64,000 nucleotides of DNA from Rhodospirillaceae bacterium SYSU D60007 (GTDB lineage: Bacteria; Pseudomonadota; Alphaproteobacteria; Reyranellales; Reyranellaceae), in NCBI GenBank assembly GCA_003574685.1, contig QOCQ01000010.1, positions 1 through 64,000 on the forward strand, in the 5' to 3' direction. The notes under the pieces are model-generated. The model was not told the origin of the DNA and ran no database searches. It was given only the letters and a program-made list of their open reading frames with translations. Numbering within the stretch: position 1 is the first letter of the stretch; every line of letters starts with the position of its first letter. Shown here in pieces: positions 51,818 through 61,502 of this stretch. The position numbers and the translations under genes are program-made.

Positions 51818-53430
51818 CCGCCGGCCAGCACGAATTCATCACTGAAGACCAGAGCGCCGTTCTTGCGGCGCTGTCGCAACCGCAAGCGTACGCCGTTCTC
51901 GGAGCGGGAAATGGCGGCGAGAGTGTGCGGCGGATCGATACCCAAAGCGCGGTGGTGTTTCTGGTCGGCGCACATGCCGTCAAGCTCAAGCGCGCCGTGC
52001 GCTTTCCCTTTCTCGATTTCGGAACACTCGAACACCGGCGGGCCATGTGTGCGGCCGAGATCGAGGTAAACCGGCGTACGGCACCAACCCTGTATCTGGG
52101 TGTTGCACCTGTCCTCTCGGGAGGAGGCGGCCTGAAGCTCGGCCCTGTCCGCGAACCCGCAGCGGTCCTGGGCGACGAGGCGGGCGCGGTCGAATGGGCT
52201 GTTGTGATGCGCCGGTTTGACGAGCCCACGCTCTTTGTCCGGTTGGCGGAGAAGGGCGAGATCGCGCCGCATCTGCTGGTCGCCCTGGCGGCTGCCATCG
52301 CACGGTTTCATGACGCGGCGCCGGTCAGTCATGCGCATGCCGGCGCGAGCGACTATGAACGTTCGGTAGCAGCGGACATCGAGCAGTTGCGCGCACGCCA
52401 GTCTGTGCTGGACACCGCAGCCACCCGCGAGATCGCCGAGCGCCTGCCGGCAGCACTGGCGCCGCTGCTGCCCATCGTCGAGCAGCGCCGGCAGGCTGGT
52501 GCAGTCCGGCATGTTCATGGTGACCTGCACCTGCGCAACATCTGCCTGGTCGATGGCGTGCCGACCCTGTTCGACGCTGTGGAGTTCAACGACCGCATCT
52601 GCACGATCGATGTGCTGTACGACCTCGCTTTCCTGTTGATGGATCTCGATCGTCGCGGGCTGGCAGCGCAGGCCAACTTTGTCCTGAACCACTATCTGTG
52701 GCGCAGCGACGGGCCCACCGAGGCGCCGCACTTGGCCGCGCTGGCGCTGATGCCGTCATGGCTGGCACGTCGCGCCTGCATCCGGGCCTTTGTTGAAGGC
52801 GCAGCGGCCGAGCTCGCAGCCGATGCGGCCGCGCGCGAACATCGCGCCAGCGAGGCAAAGCTCTACCAGCAGGCGGCCTTACGCTTCCTCCGGATGCATC
52901 CGCCAGCCCTGCTTGCCATTGGCGGCTTGTCGGGTTCGGGCAAGACGACGCTGGCGATGGCGCTGGCTCCACATTTCGGTAATGCGCCAGGCGCCGTCAT
53001 CGTGCGCAGCGATATTGAGCGAAAGCGGTTGGCCGGACTCGCCTGGGACATGCACTTGCCGGCGGATGCCTATACGCCCGAAGCGTCGGCACGAACCTAT
53101 GCCGAGCTCCTGCGCCGTGCGCGCATGGCGCTGGCCGCAGGATGCAGCGTGATCATCGATGCCGTCTCGGCGCGGCCGGAGGAGCGCGCGGCCATCGAGT
53201 CCCTCGCGCGGGAGCAGGGTGTGCCGTTTCGCGGCATCTGGCTGGATGTACCGTCCGACGTGGCGCAGCAGCGGGTGGCCAAGCGGACGGGTGATGCGTC
53301 GGACGCCAGCACCACAGTCGTTGAGCGGCAGCGAGACTACGATCTGGGCGAGATCACGTGGGCACGGCTGGACGCCGAGGTCGGCACGAGGGCGCTCGCG
53401 ACGCGGGCGCGCTCGCTGCTGCCTGGCTAG
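51814..53430 (+). CDS. Fusion of aminoglycoside-phosphotransferase-like and P-loop kinase domains
   Basis: 538 aa. N-terminal ~1-340: aminoglycoside phosphotransferase-like fold with the catalytic loop VRHVHGDLHLRNICLVDG and DAVEFND. C-terminal ~365-535: P-loop kinase with Walker A AIGGLSGSGKTTLAMALA and a nucleotide kinase-like core (IIDAVSARPEERAAIESLAREQGV). Such bifunctional proteins are known across proteobacteria but have no established substrate. Start overlaps the CDF stop (ATGA). Its stop overlaps that of the convergent hypothetical gene by four bases. Confidence 0.9.
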   Translation: MTAGQHEFITEDQSAVLAALSQPQAYAVLGAGNGGESVRRIDTQSAVVFLVGAHAVKLKRAVRFPFLDFGTLEHRRAMCAAEIEVNRRTAPTLYLGVAPVLSGGGGLKLGPVREPAAVLGDEAGAVEWAVVMRRFDEPTLFVRLAEKGEIAPHLLVALAAAIARFHDAAPVSHAHAGASDYERSVAADIEQLRARQSVLDTAATREIAERLPAALAPLLPIVEQRRQAGAVRHVHGDLHLRNICLVDGVPTLFDAVEFNDRICTIDVLYDLAFLLMDLDRRGLAAQANFVLNHYLWRSDGPTEAPHLAALALMPSWLARRACIRAFVEGAAAELAADAAAREHRASEAKLYQQAALRFLRMHPPALLAIGGLSGSGKTTLAMALAPHFGNAPGAVIVRSDIERKRLAGLAWDMHLPADAYTPEASARTYAELLRRARMALAAGCSVIIDAVSARPEERAAIESLAREQGVPFRGIWLDVPSDVAQQRVAKRTGDASDASTTVVERQRDYDLGEITWARLDAEVGTRALATRARSLLPG

Positions 53431-53807
53431 GCGACGAACTGGCGGAACAGGTGGCGCAGGTCCTGCTGTTCCTGCGGCGTGATCTCGCCGTCCAGCACCC
53501 GCGCTTCCCAGCCGCGCAGCTCCTTCTTCACGTGGCTGGGTGTGCGCGGGCTCAGCAGCAGCATGAAGAACTGCTCGTAGGGCGACAGCTCCCGCTCGCG
53601 GCGCATGCCCATGGGGCCGAGTCGCGGTGTGGCTGATTGCGGCGATTGCCCTGCCGGGAGGTCAGAACGCAACACCTCGTCCCACGTGAAGCCGGCTTCG
53701 CGGATCATGGCGCTCGCCAGCCGCGCCGCCGCCAGCGCCTCACCCGCATGGTCGCTGCCAAGAATCTCAAGGGTCCGGGCCAGAGCCGCCCGATTGAACT
53801 GGGTCAT
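53427..53807 (-). CDS. Hypothetical protein
   Basis: 126 aa, predicted soluble and mostly helical (RAALARTLEILGSDHAGEALAAARLASAMIREAGFTWDEVL, YEQFFMLLLSPRTPSHVKKELRGWEARVLDGEITPQEQQDLRHLFRQFV). The pattern GSDHAGEALAAARLA with AGFTWDEVL occurs in many small alphaproteobacterial proteins of unknown role. No catalytic motif recognised. It is divergent from nothing: hemA upstream is on the same strand 110 bp away, and the 3' end overlaps the kinase fusion. Confidence 0.65.
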   Translation of the reverse strand: MTQFNRAALARTLEILGSDHAGEALAAARLASAMIREAGFTWDEVLRSDLPAGQSPQSATPRLGPMGMRRERELSPYEQFFMLLLSPRTPSHVKKELRGWEARVLDGEITPQEQQDLRHLFRQFVA

Positions 53808-53917
53808 TTGAGACCCCCTGCCGGATCCCGAGAGGGGTGGGATACTCCGGCTTGTTGGGTATGCAAACAGACCTACAAGATATTGCGGTTGCGTGCGATT
53901 GGCAAGGAGCCTTTAGG

Positions 53918-55144
53918 TCAAGCCGCTGCCGCGCGGGATAACCCCAGTTCCTGCCAGACGTCCTGCAGGGCGACGACGAGAGCATCCATCAGCCCGTCGT
54001 CGTGCGCCGGCGAGGGCGTGATGCGCAGCCGCTCGCTGCCGCGCGGCACGGTCGGGTAGTTGATGGGCTGAATGTAGATGCCATGCCGTTCCAGCAGGAT
54101 GTCGCTGGCGCGCTTGCACAGCACCGCATCGCCCACCAGCAGCGGCACAATGTGCGTCTGCGAGGGCATCACCGGCAGGTCCACCGCCAGCAACCGGCGC
54201 TTCAGGGTGGCGGCACGCTCCTGGTGCCGGGTGCGCAGATCGGGATGCGCCCGAACGTGACGCACGCTCGCCAGCGCGCCCGCGGCAATGGCGGGCGGCA
54301 TCGCCGTGCTGAAGATGAAGCCCGGGGCGTTGCTGCGCACGAAATCGACCAGGGTCGCCGAGGCCGCGATATAGCCGCCCACGACGCCAAAGCCCTTGGC
54401 CAGCGTACCCTGGATCACGTCCAGGCGTTGCATGACGCCGTCGCGCTCGGCGACTCCAGCGCCGGTGACGCCATAGAGCCCCACGGCATGGACTTCGTCG
54501 AGGTAGGTAAGCGCGCCGAACTCGGCCGCCGCATCGCAGATGTCGGCAACAGGTCCGATATCGCCGTCCATCGAGTAGACGGACTCGAAGGCCACGATCT
54601 TTGGCGCCGCCGGATCGGCACCGGCCAGCAGCTCGCGCAGATGGGCTACGTCGTTATGGCGGAAGACGCGACAGGCCGCCCGACTGTTGCGGATGCCGGC
54701 GATCATTGAGGCGTGGTTCAGCGCATCCGAGAAGACGATGGCGCCGGGCAGGCGGGAGGCCAGCGTTGCCAGCGTGGTCTCGTTGGCAACGTAGCCGGAG
54801 GTAAACAGCAGGGCAGCGTCCTTGCCGTGCAGAGCCGCCAGCTCGCGCTCGAGCTCCACATGCAGATGGTTGGTGCCGGAGATGTTGCGGGTTCCGCCGG
54901 CCCCCGCGCCCTGTACGGCGACGGCGTCCCGCATGGCCTCCAATACGCGCGGATGGCTGCCCATGCCGAGATAGTCGTTGCTGCACCACACCACGACCTC
55001 GCGCGGCGCGCCGGCCGGCGGCCGATAGAGCGCCAGCGGGTAGCGCCCGGCCAGTCGTTCAAGATCGGCAAACACGCGGTAGCGGCCTTCGCGACGCAAC
55101 GCGCCCAGCGTCTCGGCAAAGAACTGCGCGTAGTCGAACCCCAT
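53918..55144 (-). CDS. hemA: 5-aminolevulinate synthase
   Basis: 408 aa. PLP enzyme that condenses glycine and succinyl-CoA in the C4 (Shemin) pathway of haem synthesis, a hallmark of alphaproteobacteria. Landmarks: [88 protein letters not shown], the PLP lysine in [15 protein letters not shown], and [28 protein letters not shown]. Full length. Supplies haem to the Nap cytochromes. Confidence 0.97.
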   Translation of the reverse strand: MGFDYAQFFAETLGALRREGRYRVFADLERLAGRYPLALYRPPAGAPREVVVWCSNDYLGMGSHPRVLEAMRDAVAVQGAGAGGTRNISGTNHLHVELERELAALHGKDAALLFTSGYVANETTLATLASRLPGAIVFSDALNHASMIAGIRNSRAACRVFRHNDVAHLRELLAGADPAAPKIVAFESVYSMDGDIGPVADICDAAAEFGALTYLDEVHAVGLYGVTGAGVAERDGVMQRLDVIQGTLAKGFGVVGGYIAASATLVDFVRSNAPGFIFSTAMPPAIAAGALASVRHVRAHPDLRTRHQERAATLKRRLLAVDLPVMPSQTHIVPLLVGDAVLCKRASDILLERHGIYIQPINYPTVPRGSERLRITPSPAHDDGLMDALVVALQDVWQELGLSRAAAA

Positions 55145-55236
55145 GGCGATCTCCCGGCCGCCCGCGCCCAGATGGACGCGCGGTCCTTACCGCCTCTAAC
55201 CCCTGGTCTGCCAGTGAAATTCCGTCACACCCGGCG

Positions 55237-56328
<1,092 letters not shown>

Positions 56329-56335
56329 GGCCTGA

Positions 56336-57187
56336 TTATCCCTTTACCGAGCCGGTCAGGCCAGAAACGTAGTGTTCAACGAAGAACGAGTAGACCATCG
56401 CCACGGGAATCGAGCCCAGCAGCGCGCCGGCCATCAGCGGGCCCCAGAAAAACACGTCGCCACGGATCAGCTCCGAGGTTACGCCGACAGGCACGGTCTT
56501 CTGTTCGGAGGACGAGAGGAACACCAGCGCATAGATGAACTCGTTCCACGACAGCGTGAAGGCGAAGATGCCGGCCGACAGGATACCGGGAATGGCGACG
56601 GGAATGATGATGTAGAGCATCGCCTGGAGGCGCGAAGCGCCGTCGATGCGGGCGCACTCCTCAAGCTCCCGCGGCACGGCCTTGAAGTAGCCCATCATCA
56701 GCCAGGTACAGAACGGGATCAGGAAGGTGGGATAGGTGAGGATCAGCGCCCAGGGCGAGTCGCCCAGCTTGAAGTTGCGGATGATCTCGGCCAGCGGGAT
56801 GAACAGCAGGGTCTGCGGCACCAGATAGGTGATGAAGATGCCCGTCCCGAGACTGCCGGCGAAGGGGAAGTTCAGGCGCGACAGCGCATAGCCGCCCAGC
56901 ACGCCGCAGAACAGGGAGATCATTGTCGATATGGCGGCGATGAACATCGTGTTCCACAGCCATTTCGAGAACAGCGTCTCCTCGAACAGGTATTTGATGT
57001 GCTCAAGCGTCGGGTTGGCCGTCCAGAACGGCTGGTACCGCGGCGAGTTCCACGGCTGGTACAGCTCCCCGTCGGGCCTGAACGTGGTGATCAGCATCCA
57101 GTAGAACGGGAACAGCAGTACGAACACGAACAGCGTCAGCGGGATGTAGAAGAACACCCAGCGTCGCCAGAGTGCGCCCTCGACCAT
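56336..57187 (-). CDS. ABC sugar/polyol importer permease, MalG-like
   Basis: 283 aa inner-membrane protein with about six transmembrane helices; the EAA motif is EECARIDGASRLQAMLYIIIPVAIPGILSAGIF. The N-terminus VEGALWRRWVFFYIPLTLFVFVLLFPFYWMLITTFRPDGEL is the family opening. Typical second permease of carbohydrate importers. Three bp separate it from the next permease gene. Confidence 0.93.
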   Translation of the reverse strand: MVEGALWRRWVFFYIPLTLFVFVLLFPFYWMLITTFRPDGELYQPWNSPRYQPFWTANPTLEHIKYLFEETLFSKWLWNTMFIAAISTMISLFCGVLGGYALSRLNFPFAGSLGTGIFITYLVPQTLLFIPLAEIIRNFKLGDSPWALILTYPTFLIPFCTWLMMGYFKAVPRELEECARIDGASRLQAMLYIIIPVAIPGILSAGIFAFTLSWNEFIYALVFLSSSEQKTVPVGVTSELIRGDVFFWGPLMAGALLGSIPVAMVYSFFVEHYVSGLTGSVKG

Positions 57188-57190
57188 GGG

Positions 57191-58120
57191 TTAGCGGACC
57201 TCGACCCTGCGAATGTAGAGAAGCTGCACGATCACGATCAGCAGCAGGAAGGGGAACATCGCCAGCGAGATCGCCGCACCCTCCGACAGCAGGCCGGTAC
57301 CGATGCCGATCTGGTAGGCATAGGTCGCGAACAGGTGGGTGGCGTTGGCCGGCCCGCCGCCGGTCATGACGTAGACGAGCTGGAAGTCGGCAAACGTCTG
57401 GATCACCGAGAACAGCACCACCACCATGGTGACCGGCAGCAGCAGCGGCCATGTCACATGCCAGAAGCGCTGCCACGGCTTGGCGCCGTCGATCGCCGCC
57501 GCCTCCTGCAGCTCGGGGCTGATCGTTTGCAGCCCGGCCAGCAGGCTGATGGCGAAGAAGGGGATGCCGCGCCAGATGTTGACGATGATGATCGAGGTCA
57601 TCGCGAGATCCGGGTCGCCGAGCCAGTTGATGCGCGCACTGATGAAACCGAGCTTGAACAGCGCCCAGTTGATGACGCTGAACGTCGGATCGAACATCCA
57701 CTTCCAGGCGAAGGTCGACAGCACCGTGGGAATGATGAAGGGCAGCAGGATCGCGGCCCGGATGTAGGCCTTGCCCTTGAAGTGGCGGTTCAGCAGCAGC
57801 GCGAGCCACAGACCAAGGAACAGTTTGAAAACGGTTGTGATACCCGTGTACCAGAACGTGTTCCACACGGCCGTACGGAAGATGCCGTCGTTCCATATCT
57901 TCTCGAAGTTCTTGAGGCCGACGAACTCGCCCGGCACGCCGACCCGGCTGGCGCTCAGCGACAGGTACACGCCCTCGATGAAGGGATAGGCGATGAACAG
58001 GCCCAGCAGAACGGCCGTCGGCGTCAGCAGCGTGAGCGCCAGCCAGCGTTCGTCCTCCAGGACTCGAATACGGGTCCGGGTCTTCTGCCGGCCTGTAGCC
58101 GGCATGGTCGCTGTTACCAT
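57191..58120 (-). CDS. ABC sugar/polyol importer permease, MalF/UgpA-like
   Basis: 309 aa inner-membrane permease with about six helices. N-terminus LALTLLTPTAVLLGLFIAYPFIEGVYLSL, EAA motif QEAAAIDGAKPWQRFWHVTWPLLLPVTMVVVLF. First permease of the importer. The upstream gap to the first binding protein carries a 12-bp stem hairpin, a likely mRNA processing site that sets lower expression of the membrane parts. Confidence 0.93.
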   Translation of the reverse strand: MVTATMPATGRQKTRTRIRVLEDERWLALTLLTPTAVLLGLFIAYPFIEGVYLSLSASRVGVPGEFVGLKNFEKIWNDGIFRTAVWNTFWYTGITTVFKLFLGLWLALLLNRHFKGKAYIRAAILLPFIIPTVLSTFAWKWMFDPTFSVINWALFKLGFISARINWLGDPDLAMTSIIIVNIWRGIPFFAISLLAGLQTISPELQEAAAIDGAKPWQRFWHVTWPLLLPVTMVVVLFSVIQTFADFQLVYVMTGGGPANATHLFATYAYQIGIGTGLLSEGAAISLAMFPFLLLIVIVQLLYIRRVEVR

Positions 58121-58162
58121 CGGTACTCTCGTCCTGCGACACTAGCCGCCGGCAGATTCAGG

Positions 58163-58191
58163 CCTTCTCCCCGCGACAGGCGGGGAGAAGG
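58163..58191 (-). terminator. Strong hairpin between binding protein and permease genes
   Basis: Perfect 12-bp stem CCTTCTCCCCGC/GCGGGGAGAAGG with loop GACAG (58175-58179). No T-run follows, so not a standard intrinsic terminator, but such hairpins between an ABC binding-protein gene and its permeases often hold back transcription or protect the 3' end of the first transcript. Confidence 0.55.
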
Positions 58192-58196
58192 ACAAA

Positions 58197-59522
58197 CTAG
58201 GCGTAGATCTTCTTCAACTCGCCTTCGGCCCACTTCACGGCTTCCTCGGCCGGCATGCCCTGTACGGCCTTCGCGTACATGTCCACAATGATGTACTTGG
58301 TCCACGCTTCGGCTGCCTTGGCGGTCGGCGGACCGGCATGGCCGATCGCCTGGGCGAGCCGCGCGGCGACCTTGTACGGCCCCATTGCCGGATCCTCGTC
58401 CCAGACCTTGTGCTTCTCCCAATCGGCAGTGCAGGGGGTTGCGTAGCCCTTCTGCGACAGGAACCATTTTTCGTAGTTCTCCGTCGTGTGGATCCATTTG
58501 AGGAACTGCTTCGCCGCACTCTGGTTCTTCGAGTACTTCATCAGCATGTGCGACTGCATCAGGTGGAAGCCGTACTGCCCGGCCGGCCCTTTTGGCAACG
58601 GCGAGTGCAGGATGTCCTTGTTCATCGGCTGGCCCTTCTCAGTCTGGTACTGGTCGGGCTTGCGCAGCGACTCGATGTAGATCGACGCACCGTTCAGTGT
58701 CGCGGAAATGGTCTGCGACAGGAAGGCACGATTGTTGTTGCTGTCATCCCAGGCGAGGCCGCCCTCGTCGTGGGCATCCTTCCAGAAAGCGGTCATGAAC
58801 TTGACGGACTCAACCGTTTCCCTGCTGTTGATAACGACCGTCTTGCCGTCCGCTTCCACCTCCTTGCCGCCCCATGACCACAAATAGGGGTAAGCGAAGC
58901 CCGGCGCGTCTCCGAAGGTGTGGCCCAGTGTCTGGCCGATCGGCCGGCCCTTGGCTTTCAGCTTCTTGCCGACCTCGCGATAGGCTTCCCAGGTCTCGGG
59001 GAACTTGCTTGCTCCAGCCTCTTCGAACCAGGATTTGCGGTAGGCGATCATGGCGCCGATGACCGCCCACGGCATCGAGAAGAACTTGTCGCCGACGCTG
59101 CACATCGTACGAGCGTACTTGTGCATGCCGCCTTCCTTTTTGCCCTGTTCCTCGGCGAGATCGGTCAGCTCCACGAGACTGTCGGAGTACAGGTAAACCC
59201 AGTTGTTGAGCGCCATGATGAGGTCGGCGCCGGCGCCGGACTGGATGGCCGCCGTGACGCGCGGCTGCAGATCGTTGGCGTTGATCGTCTCGAGATTGAT
59301 CTTCAGGCCCAGTGCCTTCTCGGCGGCCGGGAGCAGTTCCTTGCGCAGCAACTGATCGGACGCCGGGACGAAGTCGTTCCATTTCAGCCAGTGCACCGTC
59401 GAAGTCTGCGCGTAGGCCGGCGCACGTCCGCTCGCCAGGATCGCCGCCAGGCCGCCGGCCTTGGCGGCCGCTGCACCGCCGCCGGTGGCCTGCATGAACT
59501 TGCGTCGAGAGATGCGCGACAT
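58197..59522 (-). CDS. ABC substrate-binding protein, Tat-exported, copy 1
   Basis: 441 aa. Tat signal SRRKFMQATGGGAAAAKAGGL...AYAQ. Extracellular solute-binding family 1 fold: TSTVHWLKWNDFVPASDQLLRKELLPAAEKALGLKINLETI and the hinge FMTAFWKDAHDEGGLAWDDSNNNRAFLS. Very close in sequence to the next binding protein, and the two differ mostly in loops around WVYLYSDSLVEL versus NAQLYTESTVDV, so their ligands may differ. Sugar or polyol is the likely ligand class by the associated ATPase. ATG 59522 chosen from the Tat motif. Confidence 0.92.
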   Translation of the reverse strand: MSRISRRKFMQATGGGAAAAKAGGLAAILASGRAPAYAQTSTVHWLKWNDFVPASDQLLRKELLPAAEKALGLKINLETINANDLQPRVTAAIQSGAGADLIMALNNWVYLYSDSLVELTDLAEEQGKKEGGMHKYARTMCSVGDKFFSMPWAVIGAMIAYRKSWFEEAGASKFPETWEAYREVGKKLKAKGRPIGQTLGHTFGDAPGFAYPYLWSWGGKEVEADGKTVVINSRETVESVKFMTAFWKDAHDEGGLAWDDSNNNRAFLSQTISATLNGASIYIESLRKPDQYQTEKGQPMNKDILHSPLPKGPAGQYGFHLMQSHMLMKYSKNQSAAKQFLKWIHTTENYEKWFLSQKGYATPCTADWEKHKVWDEDPAMGPYKVAARLAQAIGHAGPPTAKAAEAWTKYIIVDMYAKAVQGMPAEEAVKWAEGELKKIYA

Positions 59523-59565
59523 TGCCTTCGTCCTCCCAATCGGAATTTTTTCTTTCGTCTCGCAG

Positions 59566-59628
59566 GGTTGGCTACGGCATGCGCAAGCCACAAACGCATT
59601 CTTTGCAACTTCAGTTGAATCCAGTTCA
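59566..59628. repeat. Upstream region copy 1 of the duplicated binding-protein genes
   Basis: 63 bp upstream of copy 1 match 61098-61159 upstream of copy 2 with most bases identical, including CACAAACGCATTCT. Minus-strand reading has TTGCAAAGAATGCGTTTGTG, so this conserved block probably contains the promoter or operator of both genes. Confidence 0.7.
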
Positions 59629-59723
59629 CTATTCCGGGACCGCGCTACTCCCGCGGCGCACCGGCACGCAGCACCGGATGAGCGCGGCAGGAGCCGCGGG
59701 TCCCAATGGAGGGACTGGACGAT

Positions 59724-61049
59724 CTATGCGCCGTAGATCTTCTTCACCTCGCCGTCAGCCCATTTTGCGGCGTCTTCTGCCGGCATGCCCTGTACCGCCT
59801 TGGCGTACATGTCGACGACGATGTACTTGCTCAGCACCTCGGCAGCCTTCTGGCCGGCCGGTCCGGCGTAGCCGTAGACGCGGCCGAGCCGGCCCGCGAC
59901 ACGGTAGGGCGCCATCACCGGATCCTTGTCCCAGATCTTGTGATCCTCCCAGCTCTTGGTCGGCCCCGTGGCATAGCCCTGCTGGACGATGAACCACTTT
60001 TCGTACACCTCGGGCGAGTGGAACCAGCGCAGAAAGTCCTTGGCCGCCTTCTGGTTCTTCGAATAGCCCATGACCATGTGGTTCTGGAACGGATGAACGC
60101 CGTATTGCCCCTGCGCACCTTTGGGCAGCGGCGCGTGCTGGATGTCGGTCTTTATCTGCACGCCCTTTTCGGTCTGGTACTGATCGGGCTTGCGCAGCGC
60201 CTCGATGTAGATCGAGGCGCCGTTGAGCGTGGAGCTGATCGTGCCTGACAGGAACGCCCGGTTGTTGTTGCTGTCGTCCCAGGCGAGGCCGCCCTCGTCG
60301 TGGGCATCCTTCCAGAAGGCGGTCATGAACTTGATGGATTCGACCGTTTCCTTGCTGTTGAGCTTGACGGTCTTGCCGTCGGCCTCCACCTCGCGGCCGC
60401 CGAAGGACCAGAGCAACGGATAGGCGAAAGCCGGCGCGTCGCCGACCGTATGTCCCAGAGACTGGCCGAGCGGCCGGCCCTTGGCCTTGAGCTTCTTGCC
60501 CACCTCGCGATAGGCGTCCCAGGTTTCCGGGAACTTCGTGACTCCGATCTCGTCGAACCACGATTTCCGGTAGGCGATCATGGTGCCGATGATGCAGTAG
60601 GGCACGGCCACCCACTTCTTGCCGTCGTGCGACTGCGCCTTGGAAAGGTCGTAGAACCCGCCCTGCTTGGCCGCGATCTCCTCGCAGACGTCGCTGACGT
60701 CGACCGTGCTCTCCGTGTAGAGCTGGGCGTTGTTGTTGAACGCCATGATGATATCGGCACCGGATTGCGCCTGGATGGCTGCAGTGGCGCGCGCCTGCAG
60801 GTCGTTCAACCCGATCGTCTCGAGATTGATCTTGAACCCCAGCGCCTTCTGGGCCTCACCCAGCATCTGGTTGCGCAGCAGCACGTCGGCCGCGGGTACG
60901 TAGTCGTTCCATTTCAGCCAGTGGATTTGCGTGCCCTGCGCATAGGCGGGCGCACGACCGCTGGCGAGAATGGCGGCCAGCCCGCCGGATGTCATGGCGG
61001 CGGCGCCGGCCGTGGAATGCAGCAGCTTGCGTCGGCTGATACGCGGCAT
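59724..61049 (-). CDS. ABC substrate-binding protein, Tat-exported, copy 2
   Basis: 441 aa. Tat signal SRRKLLHSTAGAAAMTSGGLAAIL...AYAQ. Core QIHWLKWNDYVPAADVLLRNQMLGEAQKALGFKINLETIGLNDLQARATAAIQ and hinge KFMTAFWKDAHDEGGLAWDDSNNNRAFLSGT are shared with copy 1. Same family and likely same transporter but a shifted binding specificity. No transporter gene lies between copies. Start from the Tat motif at ATG 61049, downstream of a GTG-poor leader. Confidence 0.92.
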   Translation of the reverse strand: MPRISRRKLLHSTAGAAAMTSGGLAAILASGRAPAYAQGTQIHWLKWNDYVPAADVLLRNQMLGEAQKALGFKINLETIGLNDLQARATAAIQAQSGADIIMAFNNNAQLYTESTVDVSDVCEEIAAKQGGFYDLSKAQSHDGKKWVAVPYCIIGTMIAYRKSWFDEIGVTKFPETWDAYREVGKKLKAKGRPLGQSLGHTVGDAPAFAYPLLWSFGGREVEADGKTVKLNSKETVESIKFMTAFWKDAHDEGGLAWDDSNNNRAFLSGTISSTLNGASIYIEALRKPDQYQTEKGVQIKTDIQHAPLPKGAQGQYGVHPFQNHMVMGYSKNQKAAKDFLRWFHSPEVYEKWFIVQQGYATGPTKSWEDHKIWDKDPVMAPYRVAGRLGRVYGYAGPAGQKAAEVLSKYIVVDMYAKAVQGMPAEDAAKWADGEVKKIYGA

Positions 61050-61097
61050 TGAAGTTCCTCCCTGCCCTGTCATTTGCTTGACTTGATTGCAGGGGAG

Positions 61098-61159
61098 GGT
61101 TGGCCTGCGTGGCCGAAGTCACAAACGCATTCTGTGCAAGTCCGGTTGAATGCCGTTCA
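61098..61159. repeat. Upstream region copy 2 of the duplicated binding-protein genes
   Basis: Companion of 59566-59628. Both contain CACAAACGCATTCT followed by TTGAAT and a CCGTTCA/CCAGTTCA end. This shows the duplication included the regulatory region. Confidence 0.7.
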
Positions 61160-61172
61160 TCTCAGGAGAGCA

Positions 61173-61502
61173 TCAGTCGACGATGAACAGACGCGCGCCG
61201 GTGCTGGTGCGCGAGCGGTGCGGTTCCGCACCGTCGGCCACCTGGTAGCTCATGCCCGGCTTCAGCACCGAGATGCGGCCGTCCTTGAGCTCCGTCACCA
61301 GTTCGCCCTCGAGGCAGAGGAGGATGTGACCTTTTTCGCACCAGTGGTCGGCGACGTAGCCCGGCGAGTACTCGACCAGCCGCACGCGGATGTCGCCGAG
61401 CTGGCGGGTGCGCCACAAGGCCTTACCAGTTTCGCCCGGATGCTCGCTGGGCGCGACGGCGTTCCAGTCGGTCGTGCCGAACGGGATCCCTGACATCTTC
61501 AT
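61173..61502 (-). CDS. Cupin-domain protein, DHCW-type
   Basis: 109 aa. Single cupin barrel: TRQLGDIRVRLVEYSPGYVADHWCEKGHILLCLEGELVTELKDGRISVLKPGMSYQVADGAEPHRSRT. The metal-binding motif is H53 and H59 (DHWCEKGH) with the second His in EPHRS. Small cytoplasmic protein of unknown substrate, commonly downstream of an MFS gene as here. ATG 61502 overlaps the MFS stop (ATGA, 61499-61502). Confidence 0.85.
   Translation of the reverse strand: MKMSGIPFGTTDWNAVAPSEHPGETGKALWRTRQLGDIRVRLVEYSPGYVADHWCEKGHILLCLEGELVTELKDGRISVLKPGMSYQVADGAEPHRSRTSTGARLFIVD

Noticed and set aside
56372-58291. A long open frame of 639 codons on the plus strand
   Set aside because: It lies antisense to the clear ABC permease genes. 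High GC makes such long shadow frames common here.
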